Assembly: GCA_009761415.1 (NCBI GenBank)
Contig: QUOL01000007.1
Location: forward strand, 372,001 to 436,000
From: Sarcomyxa edulis
Lineage: Eukaryota > Basidiomycota > Agaricomycetes > Agaricales > Mycenaceae
Direction: 5' to 3'
Length of the DNA: 64,000 nucleotides
Position 1 is the first letter of the stretch, and each line of letters starts with the position of its first letter. The position numbers and the translations under genes were made by a program. Shown here piece by piece: positions 1 through 9,964 of the stretch. The notes under the pieces were generated by a model, which worked only from the letters and a program-made list of their open reading frames with translations, searched no databases and was not told where the DNA came from.

Positions 1-590
1 TTTATACAATGTCAGGATGATCTTCTCGTCCCGTTCAATAACTCGGCCGGCGCAGGATGCTGTTCTCTTCTTCAAGATGATGCAGTTGCATTTCTACAGC
101 GCTCAAAGCCGACAGCCGTCAATCGCCAGTGGCTTCATGAAGTCATGGCCGTTTAGATCGAGGTGGCTTGCGTCCTGATCGTCGTTGTTCTTACGGCGCA
201 GTTGAGACTGTTCGGGTTAATACGTGTGCGAGTGATGTGACCGCGATCTTGCGAAATCTTTGCGAAGGAACGAGACACGGCGAAGTGTATCAGGTGAGGC
301 AAGGACCTGCGACAATAGTCGAAAAGATGGTCCCAGGGTAGCGGCGCGACGTGGCGGCCAGCTCGTGTTCTTTTGCATGTGGCATTCGCAATCGTTCCGT
401 AAGCATCTATACCGAAGAACAGGCGTCTTTACTGCTTCTGATAAGGCACGGTCCGGAAAATCCAACGGCTAACAGTGGCTGCACGGAGTCCATTCGGACA
501 CCTTTTATCGGTCCGAGACGTCAGTCCTAAGTCCGATGAGGTATAAAGAACGCCAGCCGGCGCAGGGTAGCCATCGATATTCCGGCCAAA
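1..590. other. left edge, no gene recognised
   Basis: No continuous coding frame with plausible splice sites is visible. GTCCGA or its complement occurs three times near 494, 511 and 531, just before the TATA box of the first gene. Confidence 0.5.
542..547 (+). promoter_or_regulatory. TATA box of first orphan gene
   Basis: TATAAA lies 44 bp before the ATG at 591 and follows a GTCCGAT motif at 531. The next two genes have TATA elements at nearly the same distance, which argues that the start codons are right. Confidence 0.6.
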
Positions 591-1186
591 ATGTCGCATC
601 TCGTTAGTTCATCGTTTACTCAAGCTCTCCGAGACGAGTTTTTGTCGTATGCCCATCCTCCTGAAGTTCTTGCCGGGGATTTCGCTCCTACCGAGGGCTT
701 TACAAATTTCCTTCGGTTCCGCCTCCGCCCTATGATGGAGATCGTCGAGCGGGGGTACGCGGCTTATCTCATAACGAGTTCCCCGAGAGACACCGTTGAA
801 CCAATCATATGGAGCGAGACGAAAGGCTGGTTCCGCATCGTGTTGGATCATTTGGTAGGCGTCCGTGGTTCACTCGGTGAGCTTCGGAGTGTTAACCTTA
901 CGTCTTCTAGGATGCCATTCTACGGTTTAGGGATAGGGTGACGGCAATTGGCCGAGGAGACGAGGCCGTGGTTCCGTCAGAAGCGTTGCGCCTCGCAAGC
1001 ATGGTGCAGCTATTCCTTATCCATCACGGAGTTGAGCTCGGGTACGATGAAGATGTACTTGTGAAGAGGAAGGATTTAACGAAGGAGTTCCTTTGGTCTA
1101 TCGTCCCTGTAATGCACCGAGAGGCAGTTGCCGTGGAATTTCCGGAGTTCGTGATACGGTTGGCAGGGGAGGGTACGGGCAAGTAG
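591..1186 (+). CDS. orphan small protein A (179 aa)
   Basis: I do not recognise this protein. Two exons, 591-854 and 911-1186, joined by a 56-bp GT-AG intron (gtaggc...ttctag) in phase 0, give 179 residues. The second exon begins DAILRFRD and contains VVPSEALRLASM followed by QLFLIHHGVELGYDED. The protein is mostly helical-looking and soluble, with no signal peptide or membrane span. The arrangement of the second exon (short amphipathic helix, P-[SA]-[EQ]-[AM] motif, hydrophobic helix, acidic turn) recurs in the next two genes and suggests diverged tandem paralogs; that is inference. Start chosen as the first ATG downstream of the TATA box. No function is assigned. Confidence 0.6.
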
Positions 1187-1224
1187 AAGGGGTGTCCGAT
1201 AGCTGAATAGCGCGATATTTTTAG

Positions 1225-1230
1225 TATAAA
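1225..1230 (+). promoter_or_regulatory. TATA box of second orphan gene
   Basis: TATAAA 42 bp upstream of the ATG at 1272, in an intergenic gap of only 85 bp. A GTCCGAT motif at 1194 precedes it, as in the first gene. Confidence 0.55.
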
Positions 1231-1271
1231 GAGGGTGAATCAATTCCTCCGTACAGGTCACCACAGAGCCC

Positions 1272-1990
1272 ATGAAAATTATGGAACCCCTACACCAAGT
1301 CCTTTTGAACACTCTTGCCCAAGAGGCAGCAACGTTCGATATCCTTGATCGTGACGGAATGATTCACTATCTCAGGTGCCTCCTGCGCCCCGCTGTCGGC
1401 CTCGTTGCCGGTTTTATATTCCGTGAACTCGGGCCCGATGGCTACTTTGTAGCTTTAACTGGTCGCGAGAGGGTTCCCTACTACTGCAATGCGCAAATCG
1501 TGTTGCTCCTCGCGGTACGTTGGTCTAAACTCGACCCTTAGCGATCTTATCGTTTAACGGGTTTTCACTTGATCGGTAACAGGTCCATTTCCACAGCCAG
1601 TGGCAGGAGCTGAACAAGCAGGACAGGCGTTTATACATGATTCCGTCCGAGATGAATAGAACGATTAGCCATTTGCGCTTGATTTGTCGGGCTGTCCGAA
1701 TTCAGCCAGCAAGCCCCATTCATTGGGAGGTCGAAGCCGTCCGAGCTCTTACCGAGCTTAGCATACGCGCCCTGGCAGCTTACGCGTCGGCTGAAGATGC
1801 CTTCGATTGGCCGGAGTACGAGAAGCCCGGGGATGCCGCGTTGGAAAGCGCGATGACCAGATCGATCCGTCTCGATCTCCTCGAAAGGGCCGTACCTAAG
1901 CGCGTTGTCGTAGTCGAGGGGGTGTCCGAAGGTGCAGGATATAGCGACGCGGAGGACTGGCCAGGGTCGGAGGAGGAAACGACGGAGTAA
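1272..1990 (+). CDS. orphan small protein B (216 aa)
   Basis: Unrecognised. Exons 1272-1514 and 1583-1990 (intron gtacgt...taacag, 68 bp, phase 0) give 216 residues. Exon 2 starts VHFHSQWQELNKQDRR and contains YMIPSEMNRTISHLRLI, which lines up by eye with VVPSEALRLASM in protein A. Exon 1 has YLRCLLRPAVGLVAGFIFREL, comparable to FLRFRLRPMMEIVERGYAAYL in A. The C-terminus is acidic (SDAEDWPGSEEETTE). No membrane segment or known catalytic motif is evident. It sits head-to-tail with its neighbours, so it is probably a tandem duplicate that diverged strongly. Confidence 0.58.
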
Positions 1991-2032
1991 AGTAACGCTC
2001 CCAGAATCATATGCCACTTATTGTAGTCTGCA

Positions 2033-2040
2033 TATATAAA
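2033..2040 (+). promoter_or_regulatory. TATA box of third orphan gene
   Basis: TATATAAA 51 bp upstream of the ATG at 2092, 42 bp after the stop of the preceding gene. Same spacing class as the two upstream genes. Confidence 0.55.
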
Positions 2041-2091
2041 CCTCCCCGAATCGTTTGCTCCGTTCCTTAAGTCAGTAAAGTCCCATCAACG

Positions 2092-3063
2092 ATGTCCTTT
2101 ATTCTCCGTTTGTCTGCAAATCGCTTTCCCGAGAATCCCCAGGATCCCGACCTCGAGAATGAGAGGTCTCCGACCACCATCTGGTCTCGGTCAATTCGTA
2201 GCCTCCTAGGCATCGTCCATCTCTCCGTAAATGGGAGGTGTCCGACGGACGTTCCTCTCGAGGAAAGGCTCTGGGTCAGGACCCTCCTCACCCGGATCGT
2301 CAATTACGTAGTAAGCGGCTCGCTTGTTTTTCCTTCATCGTTCCTCTTTCAACATCGTCCGTCCAGCATCAAGCTATGAAGCTCCGAGCCTCCGAGGCCA
2401 TTAAATCAGGTTCTTGGGATACCATTCCAATTCCCGCTCAAGCCACCACTACCGTCGCCATGCTCGAGTTCTTTCTGAAGAACTTTGGTTTCGAGGGGGA
2501 CTACGTTGCGGTCAACGTTAGGAACGTTGGGTATCTTTTATCGTCGGTGAAGAGCGAGATGGTTGCCCAGGCGCGTTTTACTTATTTCTTGGTTCTCATC
2601 CTTCGTTGATTTATTTCTTTTCGTCCTTTTCTAGGTCGGATACGTCGGAACCGCCCTGGATTTCGATGGATTCGAGTCGTCCGATGCGTACAACGGGTAC
2701 GGCGTGCTTCCCGAAATGAAGCAGCAGCAAGTCAATGACCTGCTCAGATCGCGGGCGGCTTTCGTTCCCAATCCTATTCTTCCTGTTCCTCAATATCCTC
2801 TTGTCCCCTTCGTCGCGAGGTTTCCCGTGAAAGAGGGCTTTGAAGAGGTCCGTCTTCACGGAGACGTTCCCGATCCTCGTCTTGGAGGCCTCCACCAAGT
2901 TCATTTCGGCCCCGGAGCTTTCGGACAGGTAGATCCTCGGAACGCTGCGACGCGTGGGAGAGGTCGCGGAGGGGCAAGGGCTAATCGTCGAGGAGCTGGA
3001 GCGGTACCTGATACTACCATTCTGTAGACCGTCCGATGAGTTTCCGATTCCTTGTCTCTTGTA
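2092..3063 (+). CDS. orphan protein C, 3' end uncertain
   Basis: Unrecognised. Exon 1 is 2092-2310; exon 2 starts at 2367 (HQAMKLRASEAIKSG, then IPIPAQATTTVAMLEFF and GFEGDYVAV, which match the second-exon pattern of proteins A and B). A third exon starts at 2635 (VGYVGTALDFDGFESS). The second intron starts either at gttgcc (2562) or at a GC donor (2571); both keep frame. Downstream the picture is unclear: the continuing frame ends at 3027 in low-complexity Gly/Arg/Ala residues, while the +1 frame reads like protein (LGTLRRVGEVAEGQGL..., stop about 3063) but is broken by TGA at 2828 and TAG at 2930. An intron of about 85 bp from 2848 to 2932 would join the two. Alternatively the 3' part is decaying. 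Confidence 0.45.
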
Positions 3064-3714
3064 AAATAAATGCCTGATAACAGGCGCATAATTCGTTCAT
3101 AATTTTGCATAGTGTGAGACCCAGCGTCTCGGTCTCCTTGTAAATCTGTAAAACGTCGTGAGTTGCATACTTTTATCATATCAGCGCATAATTGGGTTCG
3201 GTCTGCGTCAGTAGATCCGCTGGCCAGCCAGATCTACCGTCTCCGAACCCCGCATAGTCGTTTTCTTCCAATTTCTTTCGATCGTTTGTCGTCCGTGGTC
3301 TTTTCGCAGTATTTCGTCACTGTGTACAGGAGAGCCGTCGCTCTCTATCCGTTATGGGTTTATGACTCCCATGGCGCAAACTTGTCCGTTTCGTGCTTGC
3401 TTTAATCGTTCGTTCTTCTTATTGACTTCCTGGGTACCGTTTAACCCATAACTTTTATGTTCGATGACTTCCGTTATTTCATTTCCGATCGTCCTTGTTC
3501 GCCTGGATATGCTTGCTCCGACGATTTTTATCTCCATGATTGTCGTTCTCCGGTCTCGACTTTCTTCGTTCTTCGATGTGATCGAGCCCGATCTCCTTTA
3601 GGCTGTCCGATCCTTCGGTTACCAGTGGATGTTTGGCATTGGCTTCCCCTTTGTTTGGCGCCGCCGCGAGATACGAAGCGCGATTAGATCGACACGTGCC
3701 TGGAGATACCCGAA
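3064..3714. other. pyrimidine-rich gap, probable promoter/5' UTR
   Basis: A T/C-rich stretch with no supportable coding exon. It probably holds the promoter and leader of the zinc-cluster gene that follows. Confidence 0.4.
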
Positions 3715-5612
3715 ATGAGATCGCCGAGGTATGGAATCACTTTCGAACTTTATCGATCAAATCTCTCTCGCCCTCTGCCCACCATCTTTCCAGCACCAAA
3801 CGCGCCTCGATCACCTCTCCCATTACCTCCCAAAACCACTCTAATGGCTCCACCATCGTCAACGTCCCAGATCGCCCCCGATTTCACGTTCTCCGAAGCC
3901 TTCAATTTCGCGCTATCTGGTGGCCTCCCCACCACCAAGGTTCCAGCACAAGTTTCGGCCTCTATGAGGTCGACACGAAGGATTTCAGGTGCCGAGTATG
4001 GTCTGATCGAGGCGCTCCGTCCAGCTACCGCAAGAAGTCGCGAGGAGCTCCACTCGGCTTGTGTGGCTTTTCTACACATCGGGTGGACGCCTCCATTCCC
4101 TCCTGCGTTCGATGATTTCCCTGCCTTGGATGACGATATTATCGGCTTCGTTCGCCAGCTGGTTGTTATTCCCGACTTTTTCTTAGAGGCCCTCGAATAT
4201 AATCTCCCCGCTCGTCGTACTCCCCTCTTCCTTCCTGCTAAGGAAGAGACTCCTGCTCCGTGGTACGGCAGCTTTGAGAAGATACTGGGGACGTCCGAGT
4301 TTCCCGACTTGTCCGAGGACGAGATCGACGAGCTTGGTAAGTAAGTTCTCACTTTCCCGTCCTCCTTTGACTGATTCCGATTTATCCTTTTTAGCCGAAG
4401 ATACCGACTCCGGTCCTAGCGGCGTCGCTATAGTTCACGCGACAGATCCCCCCCCGGCGACCATCGGTGCCTCGAGCATCGTTAATCCCGAAAGTTCGGA
4501 AGGAGACGCTCCGTTCCCCGATATGAGAGTCAGGCATCCTCGGGGAGTTAAACGCGCAAGGGAGGAGTCCGATACGGACGTCGTTCGTTCTCGTATCGTA
4601 GTTCTTCCTCCCTCAGCGACTCGCACGGTTCCCATCAAGAAGCCCCCCGGTATCTCTTCGAAAAGAGCAGGTCGCATCTTGAAGGCTCAACAGCCATACC
4701 TTATTCGTCACCTGGTACGTTTTTATTTTTCTCTTCCGTTCTTCCTTCTAGTACTAAGAGAAAAAAAAACCATTTTATAGGACTGGCGTTGCAGCAGATG
4801 CATCAAGCACAACGTCACTTGTAACGGGCATCGTAGTCACGCCTGCGACAGATGCTTCGCTCGGAGAACTGGCTGCGACATTCACGAGGACGAAGGCCTT
4901 CTCGATTTCTCTCGCGCCATCGAACTGGGGGAAATTGTTATCGCCCCAAAGAAAGTCGCTCCCGTGCCCGAAACTTCCAGCGGTCTTCCCGGTCCTTCAG
5001 ATATCAGCGGGCGGCAGGAAATGCCAACGAGGGACAAAGGAAAGGGAAAGGCTCGCGAGGTTTCACCGGTCAACGTCGAAGGATCCCGATTTGCTCCTTT
5101 AAAGATTCGTGGTGCGTATTCTATTTCATTCAAGGATCGCGTTTTTCTCGAATTTACCACTCTCTTCTTTATTTGTAGTACCCAGGCTCGTCGGTGGTCA
5201 CCATGCTGCAGAGCCAGCATCCAGTGGCGCTTTGTCCGAAGTTCCGATCTCTTTCGGCGAGATGCGCATGCCCGAATCTCGTAAGACTGTCCCCCAGCAA
5301 GACCCCGCAATTCGGTCCGAAGGTTTCGACGATACGGGTAACGTTGAGCCATCCGGCATCCCTGGACCTTCCTTGGTCGATCCCTCGTTTGCCTCCCAAA
5401 GTCAGCAGGCCACAGGTCGTCGAGGAAAATGGAAGTTAATGGTTGACGGCTTGAAGGTCAAGATACTTGACGGCGCCGCTGGTGTCGAGGTTTTCGGTAA
5501 GCTCGCCCCGGTCATCCGCGATCAGTTGTCGGGCGTTATCGATGCCGCAATATCGCAAGTTGAGGATCAATACGGGTTTATTTTCGAGGAGGAGCAGGCC
5601 GATACCGCGTAA
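3715..5612 (+). CDS. orphan protein with internal Zn(II)2Cys6 cluster
   Basis: Four exons, 3715-4336, 4395-4714, 4781-5111 and 5179-5612, join in frame to 568 residues. An alternative start at 3843 (MAPPSSTSQ, good ATG context) would remove 42 residues. Exon 3 opens with a textbook binuclear zinc cluster spaced C-x2-C-x6-C-x7-C-x2-C-x6-C (CSRC, NVTC, ACDRC, TGCD). In fungal zinc-cluster transcription factors this motif is usually near the N-terminus; here it begins near residue 317. Before it lies a Pro/Ser-rich and acidic region with a basic patch (RGVKRAREES); after it a Lys/Arg-rich stretch (RDKGKGKAREVS) and an acidic, helical C-terminus. DNA binding is therefore plausible but not shown. 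No fungal_trans domain is recognised. Confidence 0.68.
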
Positions 5613-6160
5613 AACAGTAGTTCGGATTGAAAGTGATATTTTTGTTTCCTATGTATTTTTATAAGAAAATAATCCACGATTCTGTTTCTTTTAATTCCGG
5701 GCACCGAGAGACGTGTATCTTGTTCTAATATACTTGTCGGGAGTGGCGTCTTGTGGATAGAGGCGAGAAGTGATTCTTTTCTGTGTGATGTCTATGTTTT
5801 GGAAGGAAGCGTCTAGGATGAGGATCAATCGAGATTTTATTGATGATTCGGACGGAGTGATTTCTTCGGAGGGGTCGTTTTATGGATAATAGACGGATAA
5901 TTGCGATCTTCGGTAAGCTTGGGGAGAAGCTTACTCCCCTCGCGGTGGGCTCCAGTTGTGATGAGGACTGCGGCGCTAGGAGTAGATGGGCTAGACTCCT
6001 AACTGTTGTTCGCCTCTAGGGGGTAAGGTGACGTTTTCTCGGAGGGGATTTTACGTAGCGAGAAATCCTAATGCCCAGTGACTTGTATTTGGATAATGTG
6101 TTCGTAAAATAGTGGCGAGGTGGGTATGAGATGATGAGGTGTAAGGAAAGCTTCGGACTT
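5613..6160. other. non-coding stretch with short palindrome
   Basis: No gene seen. A perfect inverted repeat GTAAGCTT-6 bp-AAGCTTAC lies at 5913-5934, overlapped by a GGGGAG/CTCCCC pair. A TCGGAC motif occurs near 5847. Confidence 0.4.
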
Positions 6161-6189
6161 GTAGGATCGTTCTCGGTAGGCCGTTTAGA

Positions 6190-6419
6190 GGCTTCGGACA
6201 GCTATAGGTTCGTTCTTGGAAAACCTACGAAGGCCTCGGACAGCTTTCGGAGAGCTGATCGATGCTTCGGACGGCTTATAAAACGTCTTCGGAGAGCTAT
6301 CGAGGGCTTCGGACAGCTATAAGTTCGATCTTGGAGAACCTACGAGGGCCTCGGACAGCTTTTGGTGAGCTGACCGATGCTTTGTATAGCTATAAAACGT
6401 CTTCGGAGAGCTATCGAAG
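6190..6419 (+). repeat. tandem duplication, unit about 115 bp
   Basis: Two imperfect copies, about 6190-6305 and 6306-6419. Each carries in the same order a TCGGACAGCTATA block, an AACCTACGA block, a CCTCGGACAGCTTT block, GAGCTGA-CGATGCTT, and ATAAAACGTCTTCGGAGAGCT. The shorter motif TCGGA(C/G)AGCT recurs many times within each copy. No coding function is apparent. Confidence 0.8.
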
Positions 6420-6497
6420 GTTTCGGACAGCTCTGAACTGATTTCGGAGAGCTTCGAGGGTTTCGGACAGCTCTGGACTGATTTCGGAGAGCTTCCT
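6420..6497 (+). repeat. tandem repeat, about 39 bp x 2
   Basis: Two copies of a unit that starts TTTCGGACAGCTCTG and ends GATTTCGGAGAGCTTC, directly continuing the larger repeat and sharing its TCGGACAGCT core. Confidence 0.75.
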
Positions 6498-8785
6498 TTG
6501 TTCCGGGAGTGGTACTGCCGACTGAATCAAGTCCTTTTTCTCTTGTTTTGACCGACTCCTGTAATCGTTCCTTGTCTCGGTTTCAGAAGTATGAGAAAGA
6601 GATAGAATTCCTATAGAGAGTAACTGGGTAGTTGGTCGATTCGGGTATGTTCCTCTGGTTCTCGTCCACACTGGTTCTATCTACCGTTCTCCATGTCCTA
6701 TCCTACTTTATATATGAATTCCTTCCCTGTCCTTGCCTAATTCTTCACCCCGAGTGCCGTCCCAAGGTCCCCGAGATCTCTAATGATGAAACAGATCCGG
6801 TATTGATTTTGATGTGTCCGAACCTCGCTCAGTGTGAAAGGTTAGGGCCTGAGGTGTTTTCTGAAAGTATTGCAAGGTGAATTTGTGAAGGGATGAAACA
6901 TGTCCGAGTGAGCAGGATGATAGGGAGCTTCCGATAGATTTTTCCAAGATGCGACGGCCAAAGTTGTCCGAGAGAAGTGAATTTGATGTGGGTTGCTAGG
7001 CGGAGACCTGTAGTGTCTTTGTTAGCGGGCGATACCTCGCTTACAAGTGCTGTGTCATGTGATAAACACAGAGGGAAGAATATTCCGTAGCACCACTTGG
7101 TCAGGGTGGACGGAGGTCTTAACGAGGCGTCCAGATGCATGGAAAGGTGTGAATTGAGATCACAATGTAAAGGGAATATGTCCGATTTGATAGGAAGAAC
7201 AGCTCAGGGCAGCAAGCATCACGTTGGCGGTATGTCGACTGGTGGCAATGTTTTGTCGGTGAAGTATCTCTCGATGAGGTCTTCTAGAGGTGAAAGGGAA
7301 CCTGCTGAAACGATTTAGGATCTGTCCGAAGGATCTAGGGGGCTGCGGGGAGGTGATCGAGTACATTGGGCCTTCGGTCAGGTGAAACAACGATAGGGAA
7401 TTGGGTTCTGGCGGTAGATTTCCTTCGGAGAAGTTGTTCTTGTGTGATTTCAAGTATTCCGAAACGTTCTGAGACGTGACCGAAGGCGGGTTAGCGTTTG
7501 GTGAGTGGATGAAGAGGCCGCTTTCGGGGAGAAACCGTCAAGTAGCGGGTACTTGGTGTCTTTCAGTGTCCGGTCATTCGAAAAGTAAGTCGTTTGTGGT
7601 GATGCCACCAGTATCTCTGTAGTTAGCTATGTCTGAGGAATCGCATAAGAGTAGGTTGTTGTATAGTTGTCGATTCCTTGGCTGGGGATGCTGGCATCCT
7701 CACAACGGGTACAGGAGGCTCAGAGAGAGATGGATTACTTGGGAGGTTCGGGAGGTTCGACAAAGGAACTGGAAGGGTATTGGGATGATATGATGAAGAC
7801 ACTGGTCATGGAGATAACAGGATGGGAGAAGGTGGGGGAATATATCAAGACATATGTTGCTGGGCCTAGGGAAATCTCAATGGCAAGGCACAGGCAGCAG
7901 TGGCGTGCCCGGCGAGCGCACAGTCTATACAGACGCCTTGAGATGATGTGTTAGACCTATCTACTGCTCAGAATTTGACACGATAGCACAATTGATAATG
8001 TAAACCTTTAACAAAGACAATTTGGTCTAGACAAACTCAACTTTTTTGAGATGTGTACGAGTGGAAGGCAAAAGTGTCGCAATGTATCAGTAGGCACCAA
8101 TAATGTCCTAATGGTTTGGTAACAAATTTCTAAATTCTATAGTACATCTGGGATAGTTGATATGGGCATAACGAGGCAAGTATTGTAAGCCTTTCTGTCG
8201 AGACGAATAGTCCATAACTAGCCTGTATCGTGTACAAACGATGATTGTATGTTGTGCAAGGACGTGATACCTTTATACACGATCTGATTGGCTCACGGGG
8301 CGTTCCGCACCGGCACCGAGAGCCGAAACGCAACTTGTGCTATATGGCGAGGCCGCGAAAGATTTCATTCTAACATATGTTCAACGTGAAGAGGACGCGA
8401 TCTTGGTCCCTAAACATTTTGACAGATAGAGCGACTCGGAATTGTTCAAAACGGTTCGACGGACAGGACCTCCAACGAGGATAAAGCATCAAACAATGAA
8501 TAACGCTTATACGCGCAAGACAAAACCTAAGTACCTATCCTAAGGTAGGTAAGTGTTTCTAGAAAGGACGGAGGCACACACATTAGTCGCACGTAGTACT
8601 CAGAGCAATGTCAAGGAAGATATCAATGCACAAGCATAGGCTGTGGATGCTAACAACGCTAGATAACGGCTCCCACGAGAAAGGTCGACACACGACAGGA
8701 CACCGTGGTCAAGAAAAATGTACACAGATGTAGGACGGGCAGCTGCAACACCCATACGAACGAAGGGCGCATCAAAAAGCAAGGA
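6498..8785. other. gene-poor stretch
   Basis: I find no exon chain that can be supported. GTCCGA recurs (near 6817, 6902, 6966, 7180, 7323) and then largely stops. A short open frame at 7667-7954 has no neighbouring exons or recognisable similarity and I do not call it a gene. Confidence 0.4.
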
Positions 8786-8789
8786 ATAC

Positions 8790-9265
8790 AACAAGGATGA
8801 CAAAGATAACCTAAGACAATGAGATAGGGTATAACTCTGGAAACAAGAGCTTAACAAGATGATGGCAGAGAACTTCAGAAAACGGAAACCACCTGCACGA
8901 TGTGAGTACAGCCAACACCTCATATAACTACAACATAACACGACCGTAAATACCCGCAGACTGGGATAACGTGAAGATAACGAACGCACCAAGAAGACTC
9001 CCAAGAAACCAAGAAGACTTCCAAGAAACCAAGAAGACTCCCAAGAAACCAAGAATACAAAAAGTACGACGAGGATGGCCCAAGACAGATATAGGGTATA
9101 ATTCTGGAATAATGGACTTATCAAGACGACGGCAAGGGAACGCAGAAAACGGATTACCTTGGCCGAGCAAGACCACGATGGTGGCACAGCCAACACCTCA
9201 CATGACTACAAGATAACATGACTATTAGTGACCCCAGCCTGGGATCGCGAGAACATAACGAACAG
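8790..9265. repeat. direct repeats flanking a 20-bp tandem array
   Basis: Two diverged direct copies, about 8790-8985 and 9068-9265, share ATAGGGTATAA(C/T)TCTGGAA, AACGCAGAAAACGG-like and ACAGCCAACACCTCA blocks in order. Between them (about 8990-9057) a unit close to CCAAGAAACCAAGAAGACTC is repeated about 3.5 times. The minus strand stays open across the whole region (8600-9196, hydrophobic, two repeated halves), which I take as a consequence of repeat composition rather than a gene. Confidence 0.7.
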
Positions 9266-9404
9266 ACCTTAATGCCTCAAAATTTCACCCTTCCTTAGCC
9301 ATTTCTTAGTTATACAGATGCGAGCTTGAAGGAGGAAGATCATTAGAAAAAAAAGCTTGACGAGGAGAGAAAAAAAAGGAAGTACCATTGGCACACGGAA
9401 GGGT

Positions 9405-9490
9405 ACACCGCAAGATAGAGATACGCAACACGAATATGATAGAGTAGACACCGCAAGATAGAGATACGCAACACGAATATGATAGAGTGG
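9405..9490 (+). repeat. 43-bp tandem duplication
   Basis: Units 9405-9447 and 9448-9490 begin ACACCGCAAGATAGAG and are identical except for the penultimate position (TAG versus TGG). The near-identity implies a recent duplication. Confidence 0.9.
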
Positions 9491-9964
9491 AATAAGACCC
9501 AACGGTCTCAACATGCACAGGAAGGAGAACCCTCAGACAACACCCAGTTCGTGCACGTAGATATGAACTGCCGAAGCAGAACAGTGATTGGCAATGAGGT
9601 CGGGGGAACGTGTCATCCAAAGGAAATCCAACACAATCACGATGATAACGTAGTGGGCAAAGAGTTGAGAAAAATATGGAGCAGGCTTTATCTAGGGATC
9701 GATAGGCGCACGGACCATTTACTATTGTTTGGACTAAACTCACATGTGACTCTTGTCACAGATCGGTGAATATCTTGAATTTTATAATATTGAGACGAAG
9801 TCTTATATTCAACGCAATCAAAATCATGGTGTATTCAAACAGTAGGAGAAAATGGCTCGTCGACAAGAAAACTACAGCAGCCAGAGACAGCACCCATCAG
9901 AACGACAGCACTATCTAAACGGTCACCAATGATGACAACGGAAAAGGAAGCGGATAGGGCGCAC

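Noticed and set aside
1637..2017. Open frame on the minus strand opposite orphan gene B
   Set aside because: The plus strand has consistent splice sites, a TATA box and family resemblance; the minus frame is a shadow.
2611..2904. Open frame on the minus strand opposite orphan gene C
   Set aside because: No splice or promoter context; the plus-strand exon joins its neighbours in frame, although the 3' end of gene C remains uncertain.
7667..7954. 95-codon open frame (+) in the gene desert
   Set aside because: No flanking exons, promoter element or similarity; retained only as a remark in the region description.
8600..9196. 198-codon hydrophobic open frame on the minus strand
   Set aside because: It spans two diverged direct repeats and a 20-bp tandem array, so openness and hydrophobicity follow from repeat composition; no promoter, splice or family evidence.
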